NCBI RefSeq assembly: GCF_011009015.1
Contig: NZ_CP048880.1
Coordinates: 38,424-102,423, forward strand
Reading direction: 5' to 3'
DNA: 64,000 nucleotides
Origin: Spartinivicinus ruber
Lineage (GTDB): Bacteria > Pseudomonadota > Gammaproteobacteria > Pseudomonadales > Zooshikellaceae
A program made the position numbers and the translations under genes. The notes under the pieces are model-generated. The model saw nothing but the letters and a program-made list of their open reading frames with translations, was not told where the DNA came from and did no database searches. Of the stretch, positions 50,072 through 59,583 are shown piece after piece (the first letter of the stretch is position 1; each line of letters opens with the position of its first letter).

Positions 50072-50243
50072 AGTTTATGATTTCCGTATAGTATATGATA
50101 TCGACAGGGTTTTCCGTACATTTCTTAGCATACAAAAAGAGTAATTTTTTTCTAAATGTTGTGCCGACCGGAAAACAACTGTTTCCCGACAGCTTCAGCT
50201 AAAGTACCAGTGGCCCTTGTGGGTAGGAGTAAAATAGTTACTT
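50072..50243. promoter_or_regulatory. res site region and divergent promoters of the Tn3 element
   Basis: The 172 bases between the divergent tnpR and tnpA genes include AT-rich spacers (TATAGTATATGATATC near 50090) and short inverted words such as GTTTTCCG / CGGAAAAC. This is where the resolution site of a Tn3-type element must lie; individual subsites are not resolvable by eye. Confidence 0.6.
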
Positions 50244-51987
50244 GTGATGGAAGACACTAAACGCATCCACCTGTTATCCCGCTCGGAAGTCGAAGAGCTT
50301 TATGTACGGCCAATATTTAATACGCATGAACAAAAGTTATATTTTTCACTAAGTGAGTCAGAGAAACAAGTGTTGGCCCAGTATGCCAACACAAAAACAT
50401 GTGTATATTTTATACTTCAACTAGGGTATTTCAAAGCTAAACAGCAATTCTTCAATTTCACCTTTGATGAAGTCAAAAACGATGTCCAGTTTATCGTAAA
50501 CACCTATTACAGTAGACCAGTCTCGAAAATGTTCACTGGGCGTATTTCTCGTGACTATGTTCGAATTCAACGCCAGGCGATTCTTTATTTATTCAGCTAT
50601 CGCAATTGGACATCGGATTTTACACCTGAAATACAAGCTCATGTTGGTGATTTACTGCATTACTATCCTAAAGGGCATAGTGCCTTCCGCCAGCTATTAG
50701 CCTACTTTGATCACCAAAAAATTATTATACCTTCCTATACGACACTTCAGGATATTTTCAGTCGAGCATTTTCTGATGAGGAAAATCGATTAAATACCAT
50801 CATTGCATCAATACCTACGTCAATGAGTAATCAGCTTGCTGACCTGATTTATCGGGATGATGGTATTACTACACTTAACATTATCCGCGCTGATCAAAAG
50901 GACTTTCAATACACAGCAGTCAAAACAGAAGTGGACAAAGCCTTGCGCATCGAGAAACTGTATACCTTTGCCAAAAGATTTATTCCTTTACTAAATCTAT
51001 CAAAAAATGCGGTTCGTTATTATGCTGATATTGCTGAGCAATACACAGCGTCTCGATTAAGAAGGCTGAGTCAACCTCAGCAGTGGTTGCACACCCTCTG
51101 TTTTGCTTTTCACCGTTATCAGCAAATAATAGACAACCTGATAGTTAGTTTTAACTATCATACCCGAGCGATCATGGATGCAGGTAAAGCCTACGCTTCG
51201 ATAGCTCAAATGGAACACAGCTCTAGTATCGTCACTAATTTTCCAAAACTGGCTAAATTCCTGAAGTGGTTTCCAGCTCGAAGTTCGAGTATGACTCAAG
51301 AAGAGTTAAATGAGGTGGCCTACAGTATCTTACCCAAAGAGCAATTTTCGGCTTTGGCCGAATTTCTGGATGGCAAATCCTTCGATAAAAAAGCTGCTTT
51401 ATGGGAATACTACGCTAAATCATCTCGGCTTTTTTCACTGTACCTTCGCCCTATTTTCACGACAGTGACGTTCGAATACTACAAAGACAACAGCTATATT
51501 GGCGGGTTGATTGACGTGTTGAAATCACATTACGCCAGAGGGAAAAGCCCATCAGACTTGAAGATTTACGATGATCTTGGATTTACTGTGCCGAAGAGCA
51601 TGGTTAAATACTTGAAGCGAAAGCCAACCGATACCCATATTGATCCATACCTCTTCGAATTTTTTATTTACCAGAAAATTTATCATGAAATTGATCGGGG
51701 CAGATTATACTGCAATGACAGTATTTCCTATTGCGATATCGATAATGACTTAATTGATGACAAGCTGGTAGACAACGTAGAAAAGATCGCTGCAGATTTT
51801 GGCTATCTCAAAATACCAATTTATTGCGATCAACGACTTGATGATGTACTTCAAGAACTCAATGATGCTTGGGAGCGAACTACCTGCAATATCCAAGAAA
51901 ATAATAATCCTGGATTTAGCATTAGGGAAACCCCTCTCTGTCAGGCTAGTTGTCGTTTTTATTCACTGAGATGACGACAGATAACTG

Positions 51988-52470
51988 ATGGCTAAATATA
52001 CCAAACAGCAAAAAGAAAATATCTTAAAGCTATTGCTCCCACCCGAAAATAAATCAGTCCCAGTGGTACACAAAATGACTGGCATTCCTCAGTCAACCCT
52101 GCATACTTGGAAAACCAAAGTGCGAAGTCAATCTGCCAACATGCCGAAAGAAACATCAAATCAAAGCTGGTCATCAGAACAAAGGCTTAATGTGATCATT
52201 GAGACAGCGGCCTTATCTCAAGCAGAGCTAGCAGCCTATTGCCGAAAAAAAGGGTTGTATGTTGAGCAAGTTGAGCAGTGGAAACAGGCATTTATTCAGC
52301 CAGAGCAACCCTCCCAGGAGCTAAAGAAAAGCTTGCAAGTGGAAAAGCAGCGGTGCCAACAACTTGAAAAAGAGCTAAAGCGAAAAGAAAAAGCACTGGC
52401 CGAAGCCGCGGCCCTGTTAGTCCTTCAAAAAAAAGCTCAGTCAATCTGGGGACCGGACGAGGAAGCCTAA
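51988..52470 (+). CDS. IS3 transposase OrfA
   Basis: The 160-residue protein starts KYTKQQKENILKLLLPPENKSVPVVHKMTGIPQSTLHTW, a helix-turn-helix for end recognition, and continues with a second one (LSQAELAAYCRKKGLYVEQVEQW) and a leucine-rich coiled coil (residues 113-150). The slippery sequence A AAA AAA at 52428-52434 near its end allows a -1 shift into OrfB, which is the IS3-family route to the active transposase. Confidence 0.88.
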   Translation: MAKYTKQQKENILKLLLPPENKSVPVVHKMTGIPQSTLHTWKTKVRSQSANMPKETSNQSWSSEQRLNVIIETAALSQAELAAYCRKKGLYVEQVEQWKQAFIQPEQPSQELKKSLQVEKQRCQQLEKELKRKEKALAEAAALLVLQKKAQSIWGPDEEA

Positions 52471-53513
52471 CGTCGTATGCGGATAGGCAACAAACAGTTC
52501 AGTTAATTGGGGAAGCCACAACTGCAGGGGCTCGGCAATTTAAGGCCTGTGAAGTATTAGGGTTAACCCCGCGCACTTATCAACGGTGGCAGCAAGGCGG
52601 TGAGCTACAACCGGATGGCCGCACCACTGCACAGCGTCCATTGCCGCCTAATAAGCTGCCTCCCAATGTTCATCAACAGATGCGAGAAACGCTGAATTCA
52701 CCGGAGTTTGCTGACCTCCCACCTTCTCAGATTGTGCCTAAATTAGCAGATCAAGGTGAGTATATTGCCAGTGAAGCCAGCTTTTATCGGCTCATGCGGG
52801 CAGAAGGGTTATCAACCCATCGAGGGAAGACCCAATCTCGTCAACCCAAACCGAAAACCACCCACACGGCGACAGGCCCTAATCAACTTTGGTGCTGGGA
52901 TATCACTTGGTTGCCAGGTCCCGTCACCGGCATCTTTTTTTACCTGTATTTGATCCTTGATGTTTTCAGCCGCAAGGTGGTTGGCTGGGAGGTGCACGAT
53001 TGTGAGCGTAGTAGCCTAGCGGCAGACTTAATACAGAAAGCCTTCTGGCGGGAAAATCTCCATAAAATTCACCAGCAGCCCCTGATATTACATTCAGATA
53101 ATGGGAGTCCAATGAAGGGAAGCGCTTTACAAGTCAAACTCGCTGAACTTGGTATTGAGCCTTCTTATAGTCGACCGCGAGTTAGCAATGACAATGCTTA
53201 TGCAGAGTCCATATTTAAGACCACTAAATACCGACCAGATTTCCCTCACCAAGGGTTTACCTCATTAGAAAGCGCTCAACGGTGGGTTGATCAATTTGTT
53301 CATTGGTATAACCATGAGCATCAGCATAGTGGATTAAAGTTTGTAACACCGGTACAACGCCATACAGGTGAAGACCTAGTTATTTTAAGCCGGCGGAAAC
53401 AGGTTTATGAGCAAGCTAAAGCAGCTTCCCCTAACCGATGGAGTGGGAATATACGAAACTGGGAGTTGGCAGATGAAGTCCACTTAAACCCTGAGAGAAA
53501 TCAAACTCGTTAA
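52434..53513 (+). CDS. IS3 transposase OrfB (DDE, made by -1 frameshift)
   Basis: The frame is open from the slippery site and encodes about 359 residues. The rve catalytic core is complete: CWDITWL (first Asp), LILHSDNGSP (second Asp) and NDNAYAESIFKT (Glu). A downstream TTG at 52641 could start a shorter OrfB. All parts look intact, so the IS may still move. Confidence 0.9.
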   Translation, partial: SSVNLGTGRGSLTSYADRQQTVQLIGEATTAGARQFKACEVLGLTPRTYQRWQQGGELQPDGRTTAQRPLPPNKLPPNVHQQMRETLNSPEFADLPPSQIVPKLADQGEYIASEASFYRLMRAEGLSTHRGKTQSRQPKPKTTHTATGPNQLWCWDITWLPGPVTGIFFYLYLILDVFSRKVVGWEVHDCERSSLAADLIQKAFWRENLHKIHQQPLILHSDNGSPMKGSALQVKLAELGIEPSYSRPRVSNDNAYAESIFKTTKYRPDFPHQGFTSLESAQRWVDQFVHWYNHEHQHSGLKFVTPVQRHTGEDLVILSRRKQVYEQAKAASPNRWSGNIRNWELADEVHLNPERNQTR

Positions 53514-55204
53514 TATCCATTTAAAACTGTGCAACTCCCCTCTTTAATTGAAGCTGCTGAGGATGGATGCTTTGCATCGCAAGGCGTCCACCAGAAGGAG
53601 CAATGGGTGTTGTCTGTGTTATTAATAATTAGCCCTAAATTGATTATTAATATTTATTATGCCTCACGTTTTGAGATAGCTCGATGAAGATAAGAAGATA
53701 ACACGACAACTACGTTGACAAACACCGAAACCAAAACTGGGTTGCAACACTGGAGCCTACTACATGACAGCACTGAGAAGCTGGACGATGCATTCTTCAA
53801 AAACCTTCCCAAAGCTGAAATAGCCAATATCGTGATGTTCATTGGCGATCGAATTGGTATGTGGAACGGATTTACCCACATGAAAGACCGCTATGCCAAG
53901 CGGAAAAAACCACTGCCTCAGGCAATAAACGCTTGCTTATTATCGGAAGCCTTTGGGTTTGGTGCTTTAAAAATGGCGGACATGTCAGACTTAGAGCTTA
54001 ATCAGTTGCGATCAACTCGGGAGGATTTTATTCGTATCGATACACTGTGTGCAGCTAATGATATTGTCAGTAACTACATTCATTTGCTGCCGATTTTTAA
54101 ACAGTGGAATTTAATGGATGAAAAGGTGCTGGCTGACGCTGATGGGCAAAAATTTATGACTACTGATAGCACTATTCAATCACGCTATTCCAGAAAATAC
54201 CTAGGTAAAGGTCGAGGTATATCCCTCTATACACTGATCGCTAATTACGTTGCTGTGAATGCAAAAAACATCGGTTTGAATGAGTATGAAGGCCACTCAC
54301 TTTACGACATGATATACAACAATAAAACTGATATTGATATTCACATGGTGACTGGTGACAACCACTCACTAAACAAGCTGAACTTTGTAGCGCTGGACTC
54401 TATTGATGTAGATTATGTCCCTAGTATTAAAAATGTACGGGAAGCTGCTGACAATTTATATGCTGCTCAACCCTTAGATTACGATACTAGCGTTATCAAG
54501 CCTAAAGGAGTTATTAACGTTGAACGCATTCGTTCTCAACGGCGGGGTGTGATGCGGGTATTATTGTCCCTGATAATGCAAGAAAACACCCAAAGCAATA
54601 TCATTCGAAAGCTCAACTCCCATTCACGCTACGCCAGGTTAAAAGCCGCACTGTTTGAATATAACACTATTTTTAAGAGTATCCATGTGCTTAACCTGAT
54701 TGATGACATGCAACTCCGAAAAGCAATTCGAACCGCAAGAAACCGAACTGAAGCTTATCATCAGCTACAAAACAACATCAGAAAAACCTACAAAGGCGTA
54801 TTCCAAGGCAAAAAAATTGTCGAAAATCGCATCAGTGCCCATGCTGCTAGGCTAGTTGCCAATTGCATCATTGCATATAACAGCATGATCCTGAACTCAG
54901 TGCATGAGAAAATGTTAGCCAATGGTGCGTCTCAAAAGGCTATTGATGAATTTATCCGAGTATCGCCCATTGCTTGGACGCACATGCTATTTACAGGCCG
55001 TTATAGCTTTAAGAAAAGTAACGGAAAAATTGACGTGGAGGCTATGGCGCAGATTCTGGAGAAGCATGTAAAACAGCTCTTTTGGAGAGACAGTCAATCA
55101 GACTTGAATATATCAGAAGACAGTAAAGAAGCTCAGTTATTACTCGAACTTTAATCAATTATCCCATGCACTCGTCATTTTCGAGGGTTCTTCCACAGGA
55201 CCCC

Positions 55205-55595
55205 TAGTAGCACCAATCATCACTCCTTTTAAATCAGCTAATGTTTTCCAGTCAAAATCGTAGTCTTTGAGGTGAAAAAAAACCCATTGATACACCTTAA
55301 CAGGGTCACTGATATAAAAATTTTGTTCTCGTTCAGAGGTTTTCGCCCAAAGGATAGTTCCATCAGATATCCCATTTAAAGATGTTACAAATGCTCGCTT
55401 CCATGGTAAAAATCGGTATTCAATATCAATTCCTTCAGAAGCAAAGGCAGCAGATACAATCTGTGTAGAAGTACCGTAATCAGCTAAGTCACGGCTAATG
55501 TGGGGAGGCCAGCTACCAGCAGTAATAAGAATTTTTTCACCACAAAGGCTTACAGTTGAAAAAACTATCAGGATAAAAGCTATGAGCCTATCCAT
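55205..55595 (-). pseudogene. solute-binding protein family 3 gene truncated by the Tn3 end
   Basis: The minus-strand gene starts with a signal peptide (DRLIAFILIVFSTVSLCGEK) and the SBP_bac_3 entry ILITAGSWPPHISRDLADYG. It continues through LPWKRAFVTSLNGISDGTILWAKT to GVMIGATRG, and there runs into the right inverted repeat of the transposon. About half of a normal 230-residue protein is missing. The lost half is not found at the left end of the transposon. Confidence 0.82.
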
Positions 55596-55639
55596 TATGA
55601 ACTCTTTGAGGACATGGCCCCCTTACTAAGGGGGTTGTA

Positions 55640-55855
55640 TCAATCATCAGTGGATCGAGCCTGCAAAATCTCAAGTGCTTTATTAGCATCACCTCTACTG
55701 GCCCTAGCAGAGAAACGCAAATATGAATCCCGTTCTGTTAGCGCTATTGTAACTAGCTCATCAAGTACCTTATTTACACTCACGTTTTGTTCTTTGGCCA
55801 TTTGAGCTAACTTGTCACGCTTTTGATCAGTGGTGCGATAAGTTATTGTTGCCAT
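55640..55855 (-). CDS. RHH antitoxin of a PIN-type toxin-antitoxin pair
   Basis: The 71-residue protein begins MATITYRTTDQKRDKLAQMAKEQNVSVNKVLDELVTIAL, an RHH-type DNA-binding segment, and ends in a charged tail (SRGDANKALEILQARS) that probably binds the toxin. It overlaps the end of the PIN gene by 29 bases and is transcribed after it, so the toxin comes first in the operon. Confidence 0.82.
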   Translation of the reverse strand: MATITYRTTDQKRDKLAQMAKEQNVSVNKVLDELVTIALTERDSYLRFSARASRGDANKALEILQARSTDD

Positions 55856-56276
55856 GATATACCTCTAAAAAGTTCTCAGGTGTTACAGACCTGAAGCCAA
55901 ACCTCAAATCACCTGAATTTAAATCTTTAATGTTCTTTGTAATTATGTAGGCTGCATTACTTGCTACAGCCAAATCAATCAGGTGATTATCCCCTTCATC
56001 CTTCAAATTTGGACGCCATAAATAATGTACTTTCGACCAGACGCAGACACTAAGGAAACCATCTAGTATATGCTCTATCTCCTCTGCAGGATAGGAAGCA
56101 CGCTCTTGAATATGAGGCCTAGCCAAGACATCTTCATACTCATTAAATAGAGCACAACCAACCTGGGGCTGTAACTGGCGTTTTAAGCACATCTCAAAGA
56201 CCTTATAGCTAGCACTTCGCCTGCTTGGGCTAAGTAACACGATTACTAAAATATTAGTATCAATAATGACTTTCAT
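55827..56276 (-). CDS. PIN-domain toxin (COG1569 type)
   Basis: The 149-residue protein has the PIN acidic residues in KVIIDTNILVIVLLS (Asp6), in FNEYEDVLARP and in DEGDNHLIDLAVASNAAYIITKN. Proteins of this kind are putative toxin ribonucleases paired with a small antitoxin. It is transcribed upstream of its RHH partner from a promoter with three copies of GCTATCAT. Confidence 0.85.
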   Translation of the reverse strand: MKVIIDTNILVIVLLSPSRRSASYKVFEMCLKRQLQPQVGCALFNEYEDVLARPHIQERASYPAEEIEHILDGFLSVCVWSKVHYLWRPNLKDEGDNHLIDLAVASNAAYIITKNIKDLNSGDLRFGFRSVTPENFLEVYHGNNNLSHH

Positions 56277-56283
56277 AGTATGA

Positions 56284-56328
56284 ATGATAGCGTATAAGAC
56301 ATCATTAAGCTATCATATATGCTATCAT
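56284..56328 (-). promoter_or_regulatory. operator of the PIN/RHH operon
   Basis: ATGATAGC (56284-56291) and its complement GCTATCAT (56309-56316 and 56321-56328) make one inverted and one tandem relation just upstream of the toxin start at 56276. This is a natural binding site for the RHH antitoxin. Confidence 0.65.
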
Positions 56329-56547
56329 TTTGGGAAAATTTGTGAATAAGGCTGGATGCAGACAGAAGGCTTGCTACACACTAGGGATTCAGGAGTTATC
56401 GTAAGCATCTTATCAGAACCATTACAGGACTAAGAGTTATCCCTCTTGTAGAATATGAGCAACAAACACAGCTCCAATAAACTAAAGACTAAGGCTTTAT
56501 GCGTATCTGACAAGTTTGACTGCTTGATGGCTTGGCGTTATTGCTCA

Positions 56548-56567
56548 AAGCCCAGTTTTCTGGGCTT
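56548..56567. terminator. terminator-like hairpin
   Basis: AAGCCCAG-TTTT-CTGGGCTT is a perfect 8-bp stem with a T-rich tail to the right (TCTTGTTCATTTTTT). It lies just beyond the stop of the leftward gene at 56587. Confidence 0.7.
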
Positions 56568-56586
56568 CTTGTTCATTTTTTCACTG

Positions 56587-57135
56587 TTATAAAATTTCAA
56601 AAAGAAAGTCTAAGTGGCCTTTTAGCTGTTCAAATTGACTCTCACTAATAGGCATTTTACCTGTTACTTTCCCCTGCTCAATTACTAAACCAGACAAAAA
56701 AGTAAGCTTACTTTGTGCTTTTAGCTTGCCATTTTTAGCACCTGCATTGATTTTTTCCTTAATTAAATTGTAGGACTCATCTTCAGTAAATGATTTGAAC
56801 TCAGCTGCTTTTTTTATTTCTTCTCTACCTCTACACACCTTTGTAGATTTCAAACTCAGTAGAGATGTATTTAGTCTTCTTTTTATATATTCATAGTTAG
56901 ATACACTGTTTTTATCTCTTCGTGTTACAGGGGAAATATCTATTCTAACTGAATTGTGGTAGTCACTATTAGCAAAATTATGTTTAAATTGCAGCTTTTT
57001 AAATAAATTTATAGCAGTTTGGCATTTAAAAATACTCAATAATTTACCATTAAAATTAGCCGTAAACTTTGTAGGCTTATGGCTTTCTAAAGGCTCTCTT
57101 GTAGTACTTGGTGTCTGGTTAATTGATAGACTCAT
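56587..57135 (-). CDS. hypothetical protein, first of an unknown pair
   Basis: The 182-residue protein is basic and Ser/Thr/Asn-rich at its N-terminus (SLSINQTPSTTREPLESHKPTKF), with a helical C-terminal half (DESYNLIKEKINAGAKNGKLKAQSKL). I do not recognise it. The polar, disordered N-terminus resembles that of proteins secreted by type III systems, which is only an impression. The gene at 57397 has similar composition and orientation. Confidence 0.55.
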   Translation of the reverse strand: MSLSINQTPSTTREPLESHKPTKFTANFNGKLLSIFKCQTAINLFKKLQFKHNFANSDYHNSVRIDISPVTRRDKNSVSNYEYIKRRLNTSLLSLKSTKVCRGREEIKKAAEFKSFTEDESYNLIKEKINAGAKNGKLKAQSKLTFLSGLVIEQGKVTGKMPISESQFEQLKGHLDFLFEIL

Positions 57136-57396
57136 TTCTTATCCCCTTTATATAAAGGTATAATATGAAAGGAGAGAAGAATAAATATTCAAATAATCCT
57201 CATATTTTTTTATTAATCGCTGCTGCATTAATAAAGTAAATTCTGATCTTCCCCCCTGTTTTTGAGTTTGCTTAATGCATACCTTAAAAGGTTATGTGTA
57301 GCAGCCCCCTAAGTGATTGATTTGCAAGGGCTAAACTGGCTAAATTTTATACAAAAGTTAACCAGTTTGTATTTGAAATTTGGGCATGCCACCAGT

Positions 57397-57819
57397 CTAT
57401 TTTGGGCGATTTCCTGGCCACGCATTGCCAGATCGTTCCATTTGTTCAGACATCATTTTTGATAAGGTTTCACTGTCTGGATATTTACTAGTGTTTGGTT
57501 GATGAGGAGTGGAAAGACCAATAGGAGAGCTGATAACCATGTGAGATTTGCCTGTCTTTGGTTTATTAATACCAGCTTCACCAAGCTCAAACTTGTTAAC
57601 CATAAATTGAGCTGCATAAGAAGTAGTAGAAGATAGCTTCTCTCCAAATTGGTGAAGAGCCTCTTTATAAAATAAGTTCAAAACAGAACGAGAAGATGCG
57701 CCAAGCTTAATCAGTCTACCATTTAAGCTTCCTTCTGGAGACTTATCCAACCTATTGACCTCATTTGTCAAATCAATTGACTGCTGAGTTCGAAGAACAC
57801 CTAAAATACTACTATCCAT
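57397..57819 (-). CDS. hypothetical protein, second of an unknown pair
   Basis: The 140-residue protein starts DSSILGVLRTQQSIDLTNEVNRL, is soluble, and ends with a Pro/Asn/Ser-rich tail (GLSTPHQPNTSKYPDSETLS). No family is recognisable. It is 260 bases upstream of the gene at 56587 in the same direction, with AT-rich DNA around both, unlike the phage part of the window. The two may be secreted or accessory proteins acquired together. Confidence 0.52.
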   Translation of the reverse strand: MDSSILGVLRTQQSIDLTNEVNRLDKSPEGSLNGRLIKLGASSRSVLNLFYKEALHQFGEKLSSTTSYAAQFMVNKFELGEAGINKPKTGKSHMVISSPIGLSTPHQPNTSKYPDSETLSKMMSEQMERSGNAWPGNRPK

Positions 57820-58439
57820 TAGACTTCTCCTAAATTATTAATGTCTTATGTACGCCATTGAATTTGGTGTGTAACATTGTGCACATCAACTAATGTGCCT
57901 TTTTATTACTAGTAGTTAAACTAATAATATTTTCGCTAAATTCACCGATATCTGTTTGAAACGCCATACTTTTTTTGAGCGCCTCTAATAATTATCGAGT
58001 ATATTTAAATTTTATAAATATCAGTAAATTTTAATAGTTAATGAGATGGATTGATAAAAACAATTACTGACAACTGTCTCCTTAATTATGTTAGGCAGAT
58101 TTTAAAACAATTGTAATAATTATACTTTTTTATAATGTCTTTTTTCTTATTAAGACAGGTTTTTTTATTTTTTAGTCTTAATAAATAAAGTAGCGCGGGT
58201 TTTATATTAGTTGTATGATGTTTTTACTGACGAACTAATTGTCTTTTATATTCAAGGACTAACCCTTCTGCCGTGTATCAAACTCAACCAACAGGCATCC
58301 CAGACTATTAAGTGCTCCATTTTCCACCCAATTCACCTATCGCCTTTTCAAAACCTGCCGATAATAACCAGCTATTGTTCTGGGACTATACAACAGATAA
58401 TCCATTATTCTAGAGTTAGTGTGAACAAATCATAGTACC
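57820..58439. other. 620-bp very AT-rich stretch without a clear gene
   Basis: The sequence is dominated by T and A tracts. A 74-codon frame at 58211-58435 has no ribosome binding site and an unconvincing composition, so I do not call it. The stretch separates the unknown pair from the integrase stub. Confidence 0.4.
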
Positions 58440-58665
58440 CACCGTCAACCGGATGGTTAAAGAATGGTGTAGAAACATGGGCTTGAAAGGCAACTACGGC
58501 AGCCACACACTACGCAAAACGTGGGGTTACTGGCAGCGCAAAGGTAATAACGCCCCTGTTCCCGTGCTGATGGAGGCGTTTGGACATGCCACCCAGAAGC
58601 AAACCCTGGACTACTTGGGCATTGAAGAGAAAGGGACTCACGAGCTGTATTTGTATGAAATCTAA
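58440..58665 (+). pseudogene. C-terminal stub of a tyrosine recombinase
   Basis: The fragment encodes TVNRMVKEWCRNMGLKGNYGSHTLRKTWGYW, with the catalytic HxLR, and PVLMEAFGHATQKQTLDYLGI, with the second His and the Tyr region. The N-terminal two thirds are absent. It is the only integrase trace in the window and marks a former integrating element here. Confidence 0.78.
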
Positions 58666-58712
58666 CTTTCTTCAGCGTCAACAGCATAGAGACTTATTCG
58701 CCCCTATCCGAA

Positions 58713-58762
58713 ATGTTCCATATTCTCGGTAAATATTGACAAATACCGCGAATTCGGAACAT
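58713..58762. promoter_or_regulatory. AbiE operator: two 23-bp inverted repeats
   Basis: IR1 (58713-58735, ATGTTCCATATTCTCGGTAAATA) and IR2 (58740-58762, complement ATGTTCCGAATTCGCGGTATTTG) share 17 of 23 positions. They lie just before the abiEi start at 58772. AbiEi proteins are known to bind a pair of inverted repeats of this size to repress their operon. Confidence 0.8.
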
Positions 58763-58771
58763 CATAGATAC

Positions 58772-59380
58772 ATGAAACAGGAAACATATTATCAGCAAGT
58801 TCTGAAGCTAGTCGGTTCTCATGGGCTGATTAGGAGTCATGATCTGGACGCTATCAACGTGCCAAGAGTGATTCTCACACGAATGGTTCGACGTGGCCAG
58901 CTTGTTAGAGTTGACCGGGGGCTCTATTCTCTCCCTGATCGCTCAGTTTCAGAACATACCAGCCTAGCTGAGGTATCCCGAAAGAACCCTCAAGCACTGG
59001 TTTGCTTACTATCAGCACTTCAGTTTCATGGACTAACTACCCAGGCACCATTTGAAGTCTGGATAGCCATACCAAATAAAGCTCATGCTCCCACAATAGA
59101 ATACCCTCCGCTTCGTGTCGTACGATTCTCCGGGGAGTCGCTAATTGAAGGAGTTGAAGATCACCTAGTGGAAGGTGTAACGGTGCACATAACTTGTGTT
59201 GCTAAGACGGTGGCTGACTGTTTTAAATTCCGTAATAAAATAGGCTTAGATGTGGCTCTTGAGGCATTAAATGAGTCATGGCAAAGCAGGCGAGTGCAAA
59301 TTGATGAGCTATGGCGTTATGCCAGTATTTGCCGTGTCACTAATATTATCCGCCCTTACCTTGAGAGCCTGACTTCATGA
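58772..59380 (+). CDS. abiEi: AbiEi antitoxin (type IV toxin-antitoxin system)
   Basis: The 202-residue protein has the N-terminal winged helix (LVGSHGLIRSHDLDAINVPRVILTRMVRRGQLVRVDRGLYSL). The AbiEi C-terminal domain follows, with FEVWIAIPNKAHAP and VTVHITCVAKTVADCFKFRNKIGLDVALEAL. ATG 58772 is chosen because an earlier in-frame start lies inside the operator. It overlaps abiEii by four bases. Confidence 0.88.
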   Translation: MKQETYYQQVLKLVGSHGLIRSHDLDAINVPRVILTRMVRRGQLVRVDRGLYSLPDRSVSEHTSLAEVSRKNPQALVCLLSALQFHGLTTQAPFEVWIAIPNKAHAPTIEYPPLRVVRFSGESLIEGVEDHLVEGVTVHITCVAKTVADCFKFRNKIGLDVALEALNESWQSRRVQIDELWRYASICRVTNIIRPYLESLTS

Positions 59381-59583
59381 GTAAACGAAATATGGCTGCA
59401 TCTGTGCGAGCCCGTCTACTAAATCATTCCAGAGCAACTAAGCAAGATTTCAATCTGGTACTTACCCGTTATGCTCTTGAAAGGCTCCTATACCGGATCA
59501 GCGTATCACCGCATTCCAACACTTTTTTATTGAAGGGAGCCTTACTTTTTGATCTTTGGTTTGATATTCCACACCGGCCTACC
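59377..59583 (+). pseudogene. abiEii: AbiEii nucleotidyltransferase toxin, truncated by IS6
   Basis: Only the first 69 residues remain: AASVRARLLNHSRATKQDFNLVLTRYALERLLYRI and FLLKGALLFDLWFDIPHRPT. The catalytic Asp pair should follow directly (usual form RPTxDxD), but the sequence breaks off at this exact point into unrelated IS6-type DNA. The toxin is therefore dead while its antitoxin and operator are intact. Confidence 0.85.

Larger units (their letters stand above)
51949..53709 (+). mobile_element. IS3-family insertion sequence with 3-bp target duplication
   Basis: The element is 1,761 bp. Its ends GTTGTCGTTTTTATTC... and (complement of the right end) TTGTCGTGTTATCTTC... are imperfect inverted repeats. 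It is flanked by CTA at 51946-51948 and 53710-53712. Deleting IS plus one CTA restores the Tn3 transposase frame, which fixes the boundaries. It encodes orfA and orfB in overlapping frames. Confidence 0.85.
50244..55154 (+). pseudogene. tnpA: Tn3-family transposase TnpA split by an IS3 insertion
   Basis: The left part (50244-51948, 568 codons) has the N-terminal Tn3 transposase domain; the right part (53713-55154, about 480 codons) has the DDE domain (KFMTTDSTIQSRYSRKYLG, IHMVTGDNHSLNKLNF). Removing the IS and one copy of CTA joins them in frame as LCQ-A-TLTNTETK, giving about 1,048 residues, near the family norm. The transposon is therefore inactive in cis while the IS is present but could be restored by precise excision. 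Confidence 0.9.
49314..55204. mobile_element. Tn3-family transposon interrupted by an IS3-family element
   Basis: Terminal inverted repeats of about 35 bases match with two differences: from 49314 GGGGGCCAGTGGAAGAACCC... and, reading the complement from 55204, GGGGTCCTGTGGAAGAACCC..., both continuing CTCGAAAATGACGAGT. Inside are a divergent resolvase and a long transposase. The five bases outside each end (TGAAA and TAGTA) do not match, so it either moved with a deletion or recombined with another copy. The right end cuts a solute-binding protein gene. The 296 bases left of it (49018-49313) are AT-rich and hold no gene. Confidence 0.9.

Noticed and set aside
58211..58435. 74-codon forward frame before the integrase stub.
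   Set aside because: No ribosome binding site, odd composition and no recognisable motif in very AT-rich DNA.
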